Assembly: GCF_002197845.1 (NCBI RefSeq) | Contig: NZ_NIDE01000003.1 | Span: 62,001-126,000 of the forward strand | Source of the DNA: Fimbriiglobus ruber | Lineage (GTDB): Bacteria; Planctomycetota; Planctomycetia; Gemmatales; Gemmataceae | Direction of reading: 5' to 3' | Length of the DNA stretch: 64,000 bases | Shown: piece by piece, positions 51,781-61,753 of the stretch | How the letters are laid out: every line of letters starts with the position of its first letter | How positions within the stretch are numbered: the stretch's first letter is position 1 | The notes under the pieces: generated by a model | What the model was told of the DNA's origin: nothing | The model's database searches: none | Seen by the model: only the letters and a program-made list of their open reading frames with translations | Translations under genes and position numbers: made by a program

Positions 51781-53166
51781 TTACGACTTGAGCAGCGTTT
51801 GCATCTCGGTCGTAATGATCTGGTCCACCCCGGGGTCGCAGAACGCGACACTCACTTCGTAACCACCGAACGGATACTCCTCCCGCGTCGGAATGTACCA
51901 CGGGCCGCCGTCGCCGTAACCGGCCGCGGCGACGAACCGCTTCGGGGCCGCCACCTGGGCGCGCAACTGGTATTCGACGAAACATTCCGCGGGCAGGTGC
52001 AGCATCGTGACGTCGTTGACGTGTAGCGCACTCAGCACGATCGGCGGCTTGGCCCTCTCGGTCCGCCGCACCCAGGCGAGTTGGTATGCCGGACGGTTGC
52101 GGCCCACGACCTGATTCTTCTTGTTCCCGACTTGTTCTTCCAGCGCCTCCGCCGTCACCCCGGCCCGCGCGGGCGGCAGGATTTCTCCCGTCCGCCAGAC
52201 GCTTTCGCCGACGGGTTCCGGCTTCAACGTCGCGTCCGCGGCCACAATCGCGTCGTAGATCCGCCGGGTCAAGACGGGGCGATTCTCTTTCGATCCGTCG
52301 TTGTATTTCCCGGCGGTCACGTTGCCGGCGCATCCGGTGAAGTACACGTGCAGACAATTCGGTTCGTCCTTTTGACGTTGTTTGCGGGCCAGGCCGACGA
52401 AATCGCTGCTCACCCGCCCGTCCCCGTAGTAGCTCATCGGGTGCGTGGCGTAGTAGTGACAGGCGGCGAGTTTGACGTCCTTGTCGTAAAACGCGACGGT
52501 TCTGAGCCACGGGTCGATCAGGCCTTCCGGCAGGTCGCGGATTTTCGGGTCTTTGGTCGCGCTGCCGCGCATCGCGAGAACTTTCCCGGCCGCGTCGCGA
52601 TTCACCCGGCGGTTCGAGGCGACCCGATCGACCCGGGCTTTTCCGCCCGCGACGTGTGTCACGCGACGGGCGGTCTTGAGTCCGTCGGCGACCGCCTTCC
52701 GGCCGCGGTCCAGGCATTTGCGGTAGAAGTCCAGGTCGACGATGTGAGGCAGGTCGCCCTGGGCCGCGACCGACCGTTCCGCGTCGAGGCAGGCGAACGG
52801 GGCGTTGTGCTGGTGAACGCACTGGACGGCCACGCGGTCCGGCGTGGTGCCGGCAGCCTCGGCCAGGGCGGTCCGCCAGCTCACGTGGGCCTCGTTCGAC
52901 AGCCCCGTCCAATCCACGGCACAAACGACGACGGGCTTGCCGGAACCGAGTAGCACGAAGCCGATCGCTTCGAGCGGGTCGTCCACGGCTTCGACGGGCT
53001 TGATCCACCCGCCACATAACGAATGCCCGACGGGCGGGGTTACGTCGAACCGGAACGGGGCGATGGCCAAATCGGAGCCGGGGGCCGCGGTTCCCGTCCC
53101 GGCGGTCAACAACGCGGCCCCCGCTCCCGCCTTCAACAGAAACGCGCGACGATCGATCGGCAACAT
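51781..53166 (-). CDS. neutral ceramidase-like secreted protein, Tat signal
   Basis: A 461-residue protein similar to the N-terminal (catalytic) domain of neutral/alkaline ceramidases, which hydrolyse the amide bond of ceramides. The twin-arginine signal is visible (DRRAFLLKAGAGAALL). Candidate zinc-ligand histidines lie in QCVHQHNAPF and HYYATHPMSYYGDG, and the gene continues to a strictly C-terminal ceramidase-type segment. It lacks the separate C-terminal immunoglobulin-like domain of many ceramidases. The substrate is uncertain, as planctomycetes encode several such paralogues. The start at 53166 begins the signal; the frame is open to 53208. Confidence 0.8.
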   Translation of the reverse strand: MLPIDRRAFLLKAGAGAALLTAGTGTAAPGSDLAIAPFRFDVTPPVGHSLCGGWIKPVEAVDDPLEAIGFVLLGSGKPVVVCAVDWTGLSNEAHVSWRTALAEAAGTTPDRVAVQCVHQHNAPFACLDAERSVAAQGDLPHIVDLDFYRKCLDRGRKAVADGLKTARRVTHVAGGKARVDRVASNRRVNRDAAGKVLAMRGSATKDPKIRDLPEGLIDPWLRTVAFYDKDVKLAACHYYATHPMSYYGDGRVSSDFVGLARKQRQKDEPNCLHVYFTGCAGNVTAGKYNDGSKENRPVLTRRIYDAIVAADATLKPEPVGESVWRTGEILPPARAGVTAEALEEQVGNKKNQVVGRNRPAYQLAWVRRTERAKPPIVLSALHVNDVTMLHLPAECFVEYQLRAQVAAPKRFVAAAGYGDGGPWYIPTREEYPFGGYEVSVAFCDPGVDQIITTEMQTLLKS

Positions 53167-53288
53167 GCCGCTTCCTTTGTAACAGCACGAGAGAGGCGGT
53201 CTGTTCACCTCGATCGTACACAGAAATGCGGTCCGTCAGAATCGATTATTCGCCATTCCACGGATTTGCACCGCGGCCCCGGCCCGGA

Positions 53289-54203
53289 CTAGAATTTGAT
53301 CCCGAGCGTTGTGAAAAACGTAAGGTCGTTGCGCTTGGCGTTACCCGGATCGCTGTCGTAGCGGTCCTGGATACCGGTGCGCAACACCGTCCCCGTATCC
53401 GGGTCGATGACGTACTCGTAAGCCGCCCGGGCGCGGAGCCGGAACTGCCCCCAGTCGCCGATCCGCGGGTAGAGGTCGAGAATGGAGATGACCGACATGT
53501 GTGCGTTGATTTTGTACCGAAAATCATACCCGTAAAGCATTTCCGACGTCCACCGGTCCCCGGTCCCATCGACCCCCAATTCGCGCACGGCCCCGGCCCC
53601 GACCCGCGTCCGGAAGGTCGTGGTCTTGTCGTCGTACCAGGTGTAACCGAGCCCCGAGTAGACGCCCACGCGGAAGCGGTACGCGCGCAGTTCGTCGTAT
53701 TCCACCTGGTTCGCGAAGAAAATGGTCCACTTGCTATGCGGAAAGAGGATTTCGTCCCGCGAGTTCAAGAGGGCTTGTTGCGCGTTGGTCGACCCGTTTT
53801 CGTTCTGGTAAACGTAAAGAAAGTCCGACGTCAGGATGTTGTCCTCCGATTTTCGCCGGACGTTCCAGCCGCCCCGGAAGTTGAGTAAGTCCGAGTTGCC
53901 GCTCGCGCCGTTGAGCCCGGCTTCCACGCTCCCGCTCCACAACTTCGGCAGCGGCGCGGGCGTCGGGAAGAGTCCGCCGTCCGGGCCGGCCCCAGGTTCG
54001 TCGGGAAGAACGGGCGGCGGGATCGCCGTGGTGGAGGATTTCGCGTTGTTTGTTGGGAACAGGGTACTCGGTGTAAACGTCTCGCTCAACGGCGTGCCGG
54101 ACGAGGCGTGAAGGGCCACGGGCGGGGGCGACGAAATCTGCCCGACTGCCTGACCCGCCGCGAGGACGACGAAAACCCCGACCACCAGGCCCCGCCAAAC
54201 CAT
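53289..54203 (-). CDS. DUF481 outer-membrane beta-barrel protein
   Basis: A 304-residue protein with a signal peptide (VWRGLVVGVFVVLAAGQ), a proline/serine-rich linker (residues 24-85) and a DUF481-type beta-barrel (WSGSVEAGLNGASGNSDLLN, then alternating strands to the final GIKF with a terminal phenylalanine). DUF481 proteins resemble the Escherichia coli YdiY protein. The terminal phenylalanine is typical of outer-membrane barrels and supports an outer membrane in this organism. The function is unknown. It is separated from the ceramidase-like gene by 122 bp. Confidence 0.82.
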   Translation of the reverse strand: MVWRGLVVGVFVVLAAGQAVGQISSPPPVALHASSGTPLSETFTPSTLFPTNNAKSSTTAIPPPVLPDEPGAGPDGGLFPTPAPLPKLWSGSVEAGLNGASGNSDLLNFRGGWNVRRKSEDNILTSDFLYVYQNENGSTNAQQALLNSRDEILFPHSKWTIFFANQVEYDELRAYRFRVGVYSGLGYTWYDDKTTTFRTRVGAGAVRELGVDGTGDRWTSEMLYGYDFRYKINAHMSVISILDLYPRIGDWGQFRLRARAAYEYVIDPDTGTVLRTGIQDRYDSDPGNAKRNDLTFFTTLGIKF

Positions 54204-54962
54204 CCGCTTTTCCTCCGGTCGCTTTTACCAAGCAGGGCGACAGCGGCCACGAGGCCGCCGGCGCGTTATTCCGGAAATAACATTTAGACTGGAAGAAACA
54301 AGTTCAAGCGGCGGCACCTGCGAATGCCCGCCAGCTGGAAATTAGGAATGGCTCGACGGCGGTAAATCACGGGTTACGGCACCGACGGCTTCGCCGCGAT
54401 TTCTCAAGTGTTTCGGCTATTTTGCGCAGATTTGGCGTGCGGCGCTTGACCGCCACTTTGGTTTTTAAAAGCCAAAGCGGCGGTCAAGCGCCGCACGCCA
54501 AATCTGCGCAAGGCGAATCCCACGATCGCGCAGCCGCGTGCCTCACGGATTCGGTCCGGTGGCATTTTGAGAAGTTGTGCGACTCGGATTCGATTCGCCC
54601 GAGCCCACGTGTTGTGGAAGCGGGGGAAACGATCATACCGGTTGAATTGAATGAGCCCGGCCTTTTGATTGGTATTGAATCGCTTCAGCAAATCGTTACT
54701 TTCCGAAGGCTTCTTGACTGTTTACGACGTGAACGAGCCTCGACCCGCCTCGATTATTGCCCGAGATCCTTCATTCGCTTCCAACACGGCAACTATCTTT
54801 TTTTAGACCGACGCGCCCGGTTGGCGATCGGGCCCGCGATATGCTTAAGTACAGCCACCACCACGGAGTACGATCCTGCGGACCACCTCGGCTGTTTATC
54901 CGGTACGACCAGACTTCTTCCTCCGGCTGCGTCAGGCACGGTCCTGGGCCGGGGCAGCGGCC
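54204..54962. other. long intergenic region with a 40-bp hairpin
   Basis: 759 bp. It holds the long hairpin at 54422-54511. The rest has mixed composition, including a T-rich spot near 54800, and shows no gene that I can support. The last 110 bp (from about 54853) are open in the frame of the next gene and look coding (VYPVRPDFFLRLRQARSW), so the next gene may begin further upstream. Confidence 0.55.
54422..54511. repeat. 40-bp inverted repeat with 10-base loop
   Basis: 54422-54461 pairs with 54472-54511 at 39 of 40 positions (one A/G difference). The spacer is TTTTTAAAAG. The arm reads TTGCGCAGATTTGGCGTGCG in its first 20 bases. It is a very strong hairpin with no T-run after it. Confidence 0.93.
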
Positions 54963-56228
54963 GTGACGTTCTGGTGCGCGCTGGCGTTGATAATTGCTGT
55001 CAAATCCGCGGCGTTCTCGGGGCGACACACCGTATGGCCGATCTTTGAGGAAGCGTCCCGCCATTGGTGGGCCGGCCAGTCACTTTACGTCCAGTACGGG
55101 GACCGGGATCTTTTTCGATACAGTCCGACGTTCGCGATCGCCCTCACGCCGGTGGCCGTTCTGCCCACCTGGCTCGGTGGGTCCGTATGGGGTGCGTTGA
55201 GCGTCTTTCTTTTGTACTCATCCCTCCAAAGTCTTTGGCGGTGGGTCTTACACGACCATTTCCAACCTACCGACCGGCACGTGTTCATGCTGTTGGCCGG
55301 TTTGGGCGCGGCCCCCATGGTGTGGAACCTCCAGTCCAACGCCATCGTGCTGGCGTTGCTGGCGTTCGGCGCCGCGACGGTCGTTCGCCAAAGGTGGTGG
55401 ACGGCGGCGGCGTTATTCACTTTGCCCGTGTTCATCAAACTCTGGCCCGCGGCCATTGCCATGCTCTTTGCCGCGTGCTGGCCGCGTCAATTGATCGGGC
55501 GGCTCGCGGCGATCACCGCGATTTTGCTCGCAGTCCCGTTTTTGACCGCGTCCCCCGAACAGGTCATCGCGACGTACCAGGACTGGGGCCGTTCGTTGGG
55601 CCAAGACCAGGCCGCCAGGCGACCGGCTTACCGGGATGCGTTGACAATCTGGGCCGTAACCGGGCTGCCGGCGGACCCGACCGCGTTCCGCGTCGTCGGG
55701 CTCGGAGCCGCCGCGGGCGCCGCACTGGTGTGCTGGTTCAGCCTGCGCCGGGCGAGCGACCCGCGCCAGGCCGTTCTCGTGGCGCTGGGGCTGGGGGTTT
55801 GTTGGGAACTCCTCTTCGGGCCGGGGAGTGAGCAAAACACGTATGGCGTCGTTTTGCCTCTCGTCGGGTGGGCAGCCTTATTCACGCGTGATCGGAGATA
55901 CGAGAGGTACTGGGTGGCGGCCACGTTCACCGCGATGGCGTTGCTATCCTGCGGGGATGTGGAATCGGGCCTCGGGAAATTGTTCCCCGGAATCCGCGCG
56001 GTTCTTCCCGCAACCGCGGCGTCGTTCGCCGTCTGGCTGACTTGGTTCGGCCTGCGCGGCGAAGCGCTTGCCGCGGTCGGCGGACCGGCCGGCGATTCCC
56101 TCCGATCCGACTCCCCGGAAAATGCGGACGCCGCCGCGAAAATATTGCACTTCCGAATTACCCACCACGACAACCGCTTGTCGGACAACACGCCTTCCCC
56201 GTCGCTCGATCCGGCCGCCCGCGATTAA
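54963..56228 (+). CDS. DUF2029/GT87-like membrane glycosyltransferase
   Basis: A 421-residue protein with about ten membrane helices (first FWCALALIIAVKSAAF). The extracytoplasmic loop after TM1 has HTVWPIFEEASRHWWAGQSL, a region like the first loop of DUF2029 (GT87) mannosyl-type transferases that use polyprenyl-phosphate donors. FRYSPTFAIALTPVAVL and a C-terminal soluble tail follow. The first start I can see is GTG at 54963, but the frame stays open and coding-like for about 110 bases upstream with no usable start codon. The N-terminus is therefore uncertain and a frame break in the upstream part cannot be excluded. Confidence 0.72.
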   Translation: MTFWCALALIIAVKSAAFSGRHTVWPIFEEASRHWWAGQSLYVQYGDRDLFRYSPTFAIALTPVAVLPTWLGGSVWGALSVFLLYSSLQSLWRWVLHDHFQPTDRHVFMLLAGLGAAPMVWNLQSNAIVLALLAFGAATVVRQRWWTAAALFTLPVFIKLWPAAIAMLFAACWPRQLIGRLAAITAILLAVPFLTASPEQVIATYQDWGRSLGQDQAARRPAYRDALTIWAVTGLPADPTAFRVVGLGAAAGAALVCWFSLRRASDPRQAVLVALGLGVCWELLFGPGSEQNTYGVVLPLVGWAALFTRDRRYERYWVAATFTAMALLSCGDVESGLGKLFPGIRAVLPATAASFAVWLTWFGLRGEALAAVGGPAGDSLRSDSPENADAAAKILHFRITHHDNRLSDNTPSPSLDPAARD

Positions 56229-56493
56229 TCCGGTGCGGTCTCGTCGCCGTCGAATCCCGAACGCGCGCGGCGCCGTCCAAGTCAAAACAATAATCAATAT
56301 TTTATTCAATTGCGATGATTGGTTAAATAATTGCCCGTGCGGGTAGCGATTTGCGCGGAACTTTTCCGGGCCCGGACGCAATTACGGCCGCGAGCTTGAA
56401 AAGGCACAACTTGTCGCCCCTTGTCGCCTTTCTATCATGAAGTCGCAATGACCCGTTGAACCCCACCCAAGTAGTTTGGGGGCGGACGGATAT
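56229..56493. promoter_or_regulatory. intergenic region before the ABC cassette
   Basis: 265 bp with an AT-rich patch at about 56285-56335 (CAATAATCAATATTTTATTC), unusual here and a likely promoter zone. I cannot assign exact boxes. Confidence 0.4.
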
Positions 56494-57432
56494 ATGACGC
56501 GACCCGCGATCCAGGTTCGAGACCTGACCAAGCAATACGGCTCGGTCCTGGCCGTCGACCAAATTAGTTTTGAAGTGGCGCCCGGCGAGTTGGTCGGGTT
56601 CCTGGGCCAGAACGGCGCCGGGAAGTCGACCACCATGCGCGTCCTGACCACCTTCATGCCCGCGTCGAGCGGGTACGCCTGGGTGGCCGGGCACGACGTC
56701 ATGTACGAGTCGATGGAGGTCCGCCGCAAGCTCGGGTACCTGCCCGAAAGTGTTCCCATGTACCCCGAGATGCGGGTCGAGGAATACCTCCTGTTTCGCG
56801 CCAAGCTGAAGCAGGTGGACCGCACGGTCCGCACCAAGCGGATCGAGGACTGCCTCCGGCGGTGCCGCATCAGCGAGGTGCGGCGGCGGTTGCTCTCGAC
56901 CCTGTCGAAAGGGTACCGCCAGCGGGTCGGGCTCGCCGACGCCCTGCTGTCGGACCCGCCGGTCCTCATCCTCGACGAACCGCTCACCGGCCTCGACCCG
57001 GTGCAGCAGGAAGAGACGCTCGGCGCCATCCAGGACCTCGGCGGCCAGCACACCGTCCTCTTTTCCAGCCACCACCTGCCGGACGTCGAGAAGATCTGCG
57101 ACCGCGTCATCATCATCGACCGCGGCCACATCCGGTTCGACGACCGCCTGTCGAACGTCCGGGCCCAGGCACCGGTCCTGGTCTTCGACGTCCGCGGGCC
57201 GCAGGACGCGGTCGCCAAGATGCTCAAAGACTACCCCGGCGTGACCGAAGTCCATTCGGTCGCGGGGGACGACGGCGGGCACGGCTTCGAGGTCCACACG
57301 CGCAACGGCCAGGACCTCCGCGAGGCGGTCGCGAAAAAGATCGTCGAGGCCGGGTGGGGCCTGCGGCGGGTCGACCTCCGCCGGCCGAAGCTGTCGGACG
57401 TGTACATGCGGGTTGTGTTCCAGCGCGGGTAG
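56494..57432 (+). CDS. ABC transporter ATP-binding protein (GldA/NosF type)
   Basis: A 312-residue ATPase of the ABC-2 export group. Walker A is GQNGAGKST (38-46), the signature is LSKGYRQR (137-144), Walker B is VLILDEP (157-163) and the switch histidine is in SSHHLPDVEKICDR. A C-terminal 80-residue domain (VLVFDVRGPQDAVAKML) is found in gliding-motility GldA-like ATPases. It should power the permease that follows after 51 bp. The ATG at 56494 was chosen because IQVRDLTKQYG begins the family core soon after; an in-frame ATG lies at 56476. Confidence 0.92.
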   Translation: MTRPAIQVRDLTKQYGSVLAVDQISFEVAPGELVGFLGQNGAGKSTTMRVLTTFMPASSGYAWVAGHDVMYESMEVRRKLGYLPESVPMYPEMRVEEYLLFRAKLKQVDRTVRTKRIEDCLRRCRISEVRRRLLSTLSKGYRQRVGLADALLSDPPVLILDEPLTGLDPVQQEETLGAIQDLGGQHTVLFSSHHLPDVEKICDRVIIIDRGHIRFDDRLSNVRAQAPVLVFDVRGPQDAVAKMLKDYPGVTEVHSVAGDDGGHGFEVHTRNGQDLREAVAKKIVEAGWGLRRVDLRRPKLSDVYMRVVFQRG

Positions 57433-57483
57433 TCGGCCGCGGCCCGAGAACGGGCCGCCCGCCCCGAGGAGCGAGAGGCGACC

Positions 57484-59267
57484 ATGAGTCAGACCCTGAC
57501 GAGCCCCGAACGAGCCCCGTCGGATACCCGGACCGAGCAGCCGACCCTCGCGCGGCTGCTCGGCATGTTCGGGCTGTTCTTCTTCGTATCGGGCGCCGTG
57601 TCCGTCACCGCCGTGGCGTTCGGCTACACCGGCGGCCTGATCAGCCAGGGATTCGGGTACCTCCTGGGCACGGTCGGGCTGTTGTTCCTGTTGATCCACG
57701 CCGCTTGCGACGGCGACATCGAAATCCGCCGCATCTACGGGGTCGGTCTCGCACTGCTGCCGTTGCTCGCGGCGGTCGTGGTCTCCTTCTACCCCGGGAA
57801 ACCGGGCGCGGCGACGGCCCGGGAAATGTGCATCTACTTCCTCCCGTGGGGGTTCAGTATCGGGTTCGTGAGCCTCCTCTTCTTCGTCCCGTTTGCCCGC
57901 CAGGAGACCGAGGAACCGATCCGAACCTGGATTCGGTATCTGATGCTCGCGGTCGGGGCGGCCCTGGCGCTCGCCGCGGTGGGCGTCGGGATCTTCAAGT
58001 CGGAATTGCTGGTCGGCCCGGGACTGGCGATGGCGCTGCTCGGGTTCGGGTTCCTCGCCGCGTACCTCAGTCTGGTCGACACGTCGGCCGGGCCGGGCCG
58101 GACCGCCGCGCTGGGCGTGGGCGTTCTCGGGGCCGTCGCGCTGGCGGTGGCGTTCGGCCGGACCGTCGCCCCGACCGTGCTGTTCGAGGGCCCCGCGGCC
58201 CTCAAGAACACGATGCGGGGGTACGACACGATCGCAGTCCTGGGGCGGGGCGTCGCCGTCCTGTTCTCGCTCGGGTTGGCGGGCCTCGCGCTGGTGCGGA
58301 CGCTCCCGCTCTGGATCCGTTCGGCGGCGGCGGTCGCCGGCGCCGCGGCGGCGGCCCTCTTCGTCGTCGGCAGCTTCACCACCGTCATCCACACGACCCC
58401 GCCCCCGTACCTCGTCCCGTACGGGTTAGCGCTCGCGGCGATCGGGGGGCTCTACCTGACGGTTTCGGTCATCGTCTGTTCGGACTCCCCGCTCGTCGCG
58501 ATCGTGACGCGGGAACTCACGACCTACTTCTATTCCCCGATCGCGTACATCGTCCTGTTCGCCGTGGCCGCCATGTCGTCCGTGGGCTACCTGCTGTTCG
58601 TACTCTCATTGATCGGGGGGGCGGGGTCGACGAATTCGGCGGGGCCGCTTACCCGTCAATTCCCGAACCGATCGTCCAGCGGTACCTCCCGTTGTCCGGC
58701 GTGGCGTTCTTCCAGGTTCTGATCCTGGTCCCGGCGCTCACGATGCGGCTGTTCAGCGAGGAACGGCGGACCGGCACGCTCGAAGTGCTGCTCACCGCCC
58801 CGGTGACCGACTGGACCCTGGTCGCGGGCAAGTTTCTCGCGTGCTGGATCTACTACCTGTTGAACTGGGTGCCCGCGTACTTCTTGCTCGTCGCCTTCCG
58901 CGTGGCCTGCGGCGAATTCTTCGACTACCGCCCGCTCATCAGCTACTCGTTCGCCATCGCGGCGTCCGGGGCGGCGTTCGTCGCGTTCGGGATGTTCTGC
59001 TCGTCCCTGACGCGCAACCAGATCATCGCGGCGGTCATCACGTTCGTCGGCCTGTTCACGATGTGGCTCCTGCACCTGCTGTCCCAGATATTCCCCGCGG
59101 CGTCTTCTGGGATCGCGCCGGCACTCTCGAAATTCGATTTCTTCCAGGTTTGGTCGCTGGCACTGCAAGGCCAATTGACGGTCCCGGCCATCTTCTTCCA
59201 GGCCTCCCTGGCCGGGCTCTGGTTGTTCCTGACGGTCAAAGTGCTCGAAGCCCGGAAGTGGAGTTGA
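57484..59267 (+). pseudogene. ABC-2 type permease (GldF-like), frameshifted
   Basis: From the ATG at 57484 the frame gives about ten membrane helices (GMFGLFFFVSGAVSVTAVAF onward) and the beginning of the ABC-2 permease core (RELTTYFYSPIAYIVLF). At the G run 58615-58621 the frame leaves the family and stops at 58722. The remainder, from GVDEFGGAAYPSIPEPIVQR to VKVLEARKWS at 59267, continues in the neighbouring frame, and one extra G at the run gives a continuous 594-residue permease. It includes the C-terminal helices (LLNWVPAYFLLVAFRVACG, LWLFLTVKVLEARK). Either the sequence is one G short or the gene is switched off. It is part of the ATPase-permease-GldG cassette. Confidence 0.88.
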
Positions 59268-59314
59268 GTACGCGGCGGGCCGGCGACCGACGGACGGGAC
59301 TTGAGGAACCTGAC

Positions 59315-61480
59315 ATGACTACGGGCGGAACGGACACGAGCGGGGCGGGATCGGCGGCGGGCGGCGGCGTGGTCGATTTCGTCGCCGAGAACCGCCCGGT
59401 CGTGGGGTGGATCCTGGCCGCGATCGGGCTCGCGTGTTTCGCGCTGGGCGGGTGGTACTTTTACAAGGGCCTGCTGCCGCCGGCCGCGAAAACACCCAGC
59501 TCCGAAAAGGCCGACGCCAAGGGCGACAAGCCCCTGGACCGGCCGGAGACGGAAAAGGTCGCGGTCGCGAACCAGCTCGAATACGTTTCGGGGGGGATCG
59601 CGGGCGTGACCGGCGCGCTCGTCGGGTTGGGGCTCGGCGTGAGCCTGCTGGCCGGCATCCCGAGCCCGTCGCCCGCCGCCCGGCGGACGGACGCGCGGAT
59701 GACGCTCCTCCTGACCGGCGGGTTGTACGGGGCGGTCTTCATGCTCGCCTCGGCGTGGTTCCTGGTCCTCGAGTTCAACACGCTGGTCAGCACGATCGCC
59801 GCCGGAACGCTCCCCACGTCGAAAGAACTCCTCGGCCCGATCGTCGGGCTCCTGGCCGGCGTGGGCGCGGTCCTCCTCGGCGTCCAACCGGCCCGCGTGG
59901 AGGAGCGCGGCAACGCGCTGATCCGCCGGCTCATTTACGGCGCCAACCTGGGGCTCACGACACTCCTGTTGATCGTCCTTCTGGTTCTCGCGAACGTCTT
60001 CGTGAGCCTGCGGGTGCCCAACAAGCTCGACACCACCGAGTTCGGGCTCCACAGCCTAACGCTGAGCGAGGCGACGAAGGATTACGTCGCCGGGCTGTCC
60101 AAGACCGTTCGGGTCGACGTGATCCTGCGGGACAACAACGACGCGGTGGAGACCGACGTCAGGCGGTTGGTCGGCCTCTGCCAGGAGATTAACCCCGAGC
60201 GGTTCGTCGTCCGCAACCTGTCCGTGGCGCACAACGAAAAAGACATCGACGAGTTGATCAAGAAATACCGCCAGCTCAATATCAACGATTTCGGGTTGCT
60301 GTTCTCTTTGGAAGAAGACGACAAACAGGCCACCTTCGTTTCCCTTCGGGACATGCAGGATTCGACACCCGAACCGGGGAGCCAGGGTCGCGAGCCCAAA
60401 TTGACGTTCAAAGGCGAGGGCGAACTGGTCAAGGCCCTGTTGACGCTCACCGAGACGTCGAGCCGGCCGAAACTCTACTTTACCCAGGGCTCGCGCGAAC
60501 TCGGGATCGACCCGGCGACCGCCGGCGAGGGCCGCGCGGCTAACGAGTTGAAGGCCGCGCTGGAGCGGACCGGCTGTCAGGTCGCCCGCCTGGATTTCGA
60601 GCCCAACGCGACCGCGCCGAAGGTGCCGGACGACGCCGACATCGTGGTCGTGGCGGACCCCCTCGGCCCGCTGCCGGACAAGACGATCGCCGCCGTCCGG
60701 GCCTTCATGACCCAACCCCGCCCGAACGGCAAAAAGGGGAAACTCATCTACCTGTCCGGCGCGCACGCGAACCCGGAGGGTACGGAACTGGTCGCCACCG
60801 GTTTGGAAGGGCTTTTGCAGGAGTTCGGCGTCCAGGTCGGAAACCAGGTCATTTACACGATCCCGAACAGCCAGCGGTCGATCCCCGCGAGTTCGGTGAT
60901 GTGTATTTGCGATCCACAACGGGAACAAGACCGTAACCCGATCGCCCTGGCCCTGAGCGGCCTCGCGATCGGCCTCTCGAACGTCCGCCGGGTCGAGCCG
61001 GCCCAGGCCCACGGGCCGAACGCGACGGCCGACCGCCTGGTCACTACGATTCCGGGGCAGTGGACGTTCCTGGAGACGGCGCTCCTGCCCAACCCCAACC
61101 GGGCGGCCGAGGAACTGAAAGAGAATCAAAACCAGGAATTGTTCAACAAGAAGAACGTGAGCCGCGGGCCGCGCGGCGCGGCGGCCGTCGCGTCCACGGA
61201 GGGCACCCCCCGCGTCGTCGCGTTCGGGTTCGGCGATGTTTTTTCGGACCAAGGCGGGCGCGGGTTTCAAAGCAATCCCGTCCCGACGAACATGTTTACG
61301 GCTTCCGTCAACTGGCTCCGCGAGCGGCCGGCCGTGGCGAACCTGACGAGTAAGACGTACGGGCGGTTCTCGTTGAACCCGGCGGCCGACGACGCCCGCC
61401 TACGCTGGCTGCCGGTCGGCATCCTGTTGGCCAGCATCCCGGCCGTCGGATTCGGGGTGTGGATGTTCCGGCGGAAGTAA
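59315..61480 (+). CDS. GldG-like ABC transporter auxiliary protein
   Basis: A 721-residue protein with GAGGA 7 bases before its ATG. The first 230 residues hold several membrane helices (VVGWILAAIGLACFALGGWY, MTLLLTGGLYGAVFMLASAW, LGLTTLLLIVLLVLANVF). Then comes a GldG/ABC auxiliary domain (from about residue 235, LSEATKDYVAGLSKTVRVDV, LKLTFKGEGELVKALLTL), which resembles the periplasmic sugar-binding-like fold of GldG. A last helix is at the C-terminus (LLASIPAVGFGVWMFRRK). In gliding bacteria GldA, GldF and GldG form one transporter. Gliding is not known from this gene order alone, and the planctomycete function is unresolved. Confidence 0.85.
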   Translation: MTTGGTDTSGAGSAAGGGVVDFVAENRPVVGWILAAIGLACFALGGWYFYKGLLPPAAKTPSSEKADAKGDKPLDRPETEKVAVANQLEYVSGGIAGVTGALVGLGLGVSLLAGIPSPSPAARRTDARMTLLLTGGLYGAVFMLASAWFLVLEFNTLVSTIAAGTLPTSKELLGPIVGLLAGVGAVLLGVQPARVEERGNALIRRLIYGANLGLTTLLLIVLLVLANVFVSLRVPNKLDTTEFGLHSLTLSEATKDYVAGLSKTVRVDVILRDNNDAVETDVRRLVGLCQEINPERFVVRNLSVAHNEKDIDELIKKYRQLNINDFGLLFSLEEDDKQATFVSLRDMQDSTPEPGSQGREPKLTFKGEGELVKALLTLTETSSRPKLYFTQGSRELGIDPATAGEGRAANELKAALERTGCQVARLDFEPNATAPKVPDDADIVVVADPLGPLPDKTIAAVRAFMTQPRPNGKKGKLIYLSGAHANPEGTELVATGLEGLLQEFGVQVGNQVIYTIPNSQRSIPASSVMCICDPQREQDRNPIALALSGLAIGLSNVRRVEPAQAHGPNATADRLVTTIPGQWTFLETALLPNPNRAAEELKENQNQELFNKKNVSRGPRGAAAVASTEGTPRVVAFGFGDVFSDQGGRGFQSNPVPTNMFTASVNWLRERPAVANLTSKTYGRFSLNPAADDARLRWLPVGILLASIPAVGFGVWMFRRK

Positions 61481-61753
61481 CTCGGGTGGCGACGGACCTC
61501 TCTCGCGGCCTGGCGATTCGTTCGGGACGTCACCGCACGCCCGGGCGGGCGACGCGGTTCGTCGTTCCGACATTTGAGCCGCCTCGACCCTTTATCTCCG
61601 TTGATAAGATTGACGGATTCTTGGGTCGGATGAACCGCCCGCGGGCGACCGGGTAGTATCGGCCTTGGTACCGCGCTCGGCCCCGGCCGCCTTGAATTTG
61701 ACGTTGCTTGACACGATATCGCACCGATTTTTGGACCTCCCGCGGGCATCGCC

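Noticed and set aside
56323-58392. 689-codon open frame on the minus strand
   Set aside because: Antisense shadow of the ABC ATPase and permease genes, with extreme Arg/Asp/Glu/Gln composition.
56862-58600. First 580 codons of a long plus-strand frame ending at 59267
   Set aside because: Out-of-frame shadow (arginine/proline-rich) of the ATPase and permease; only its last part is the real permease after the frame break.
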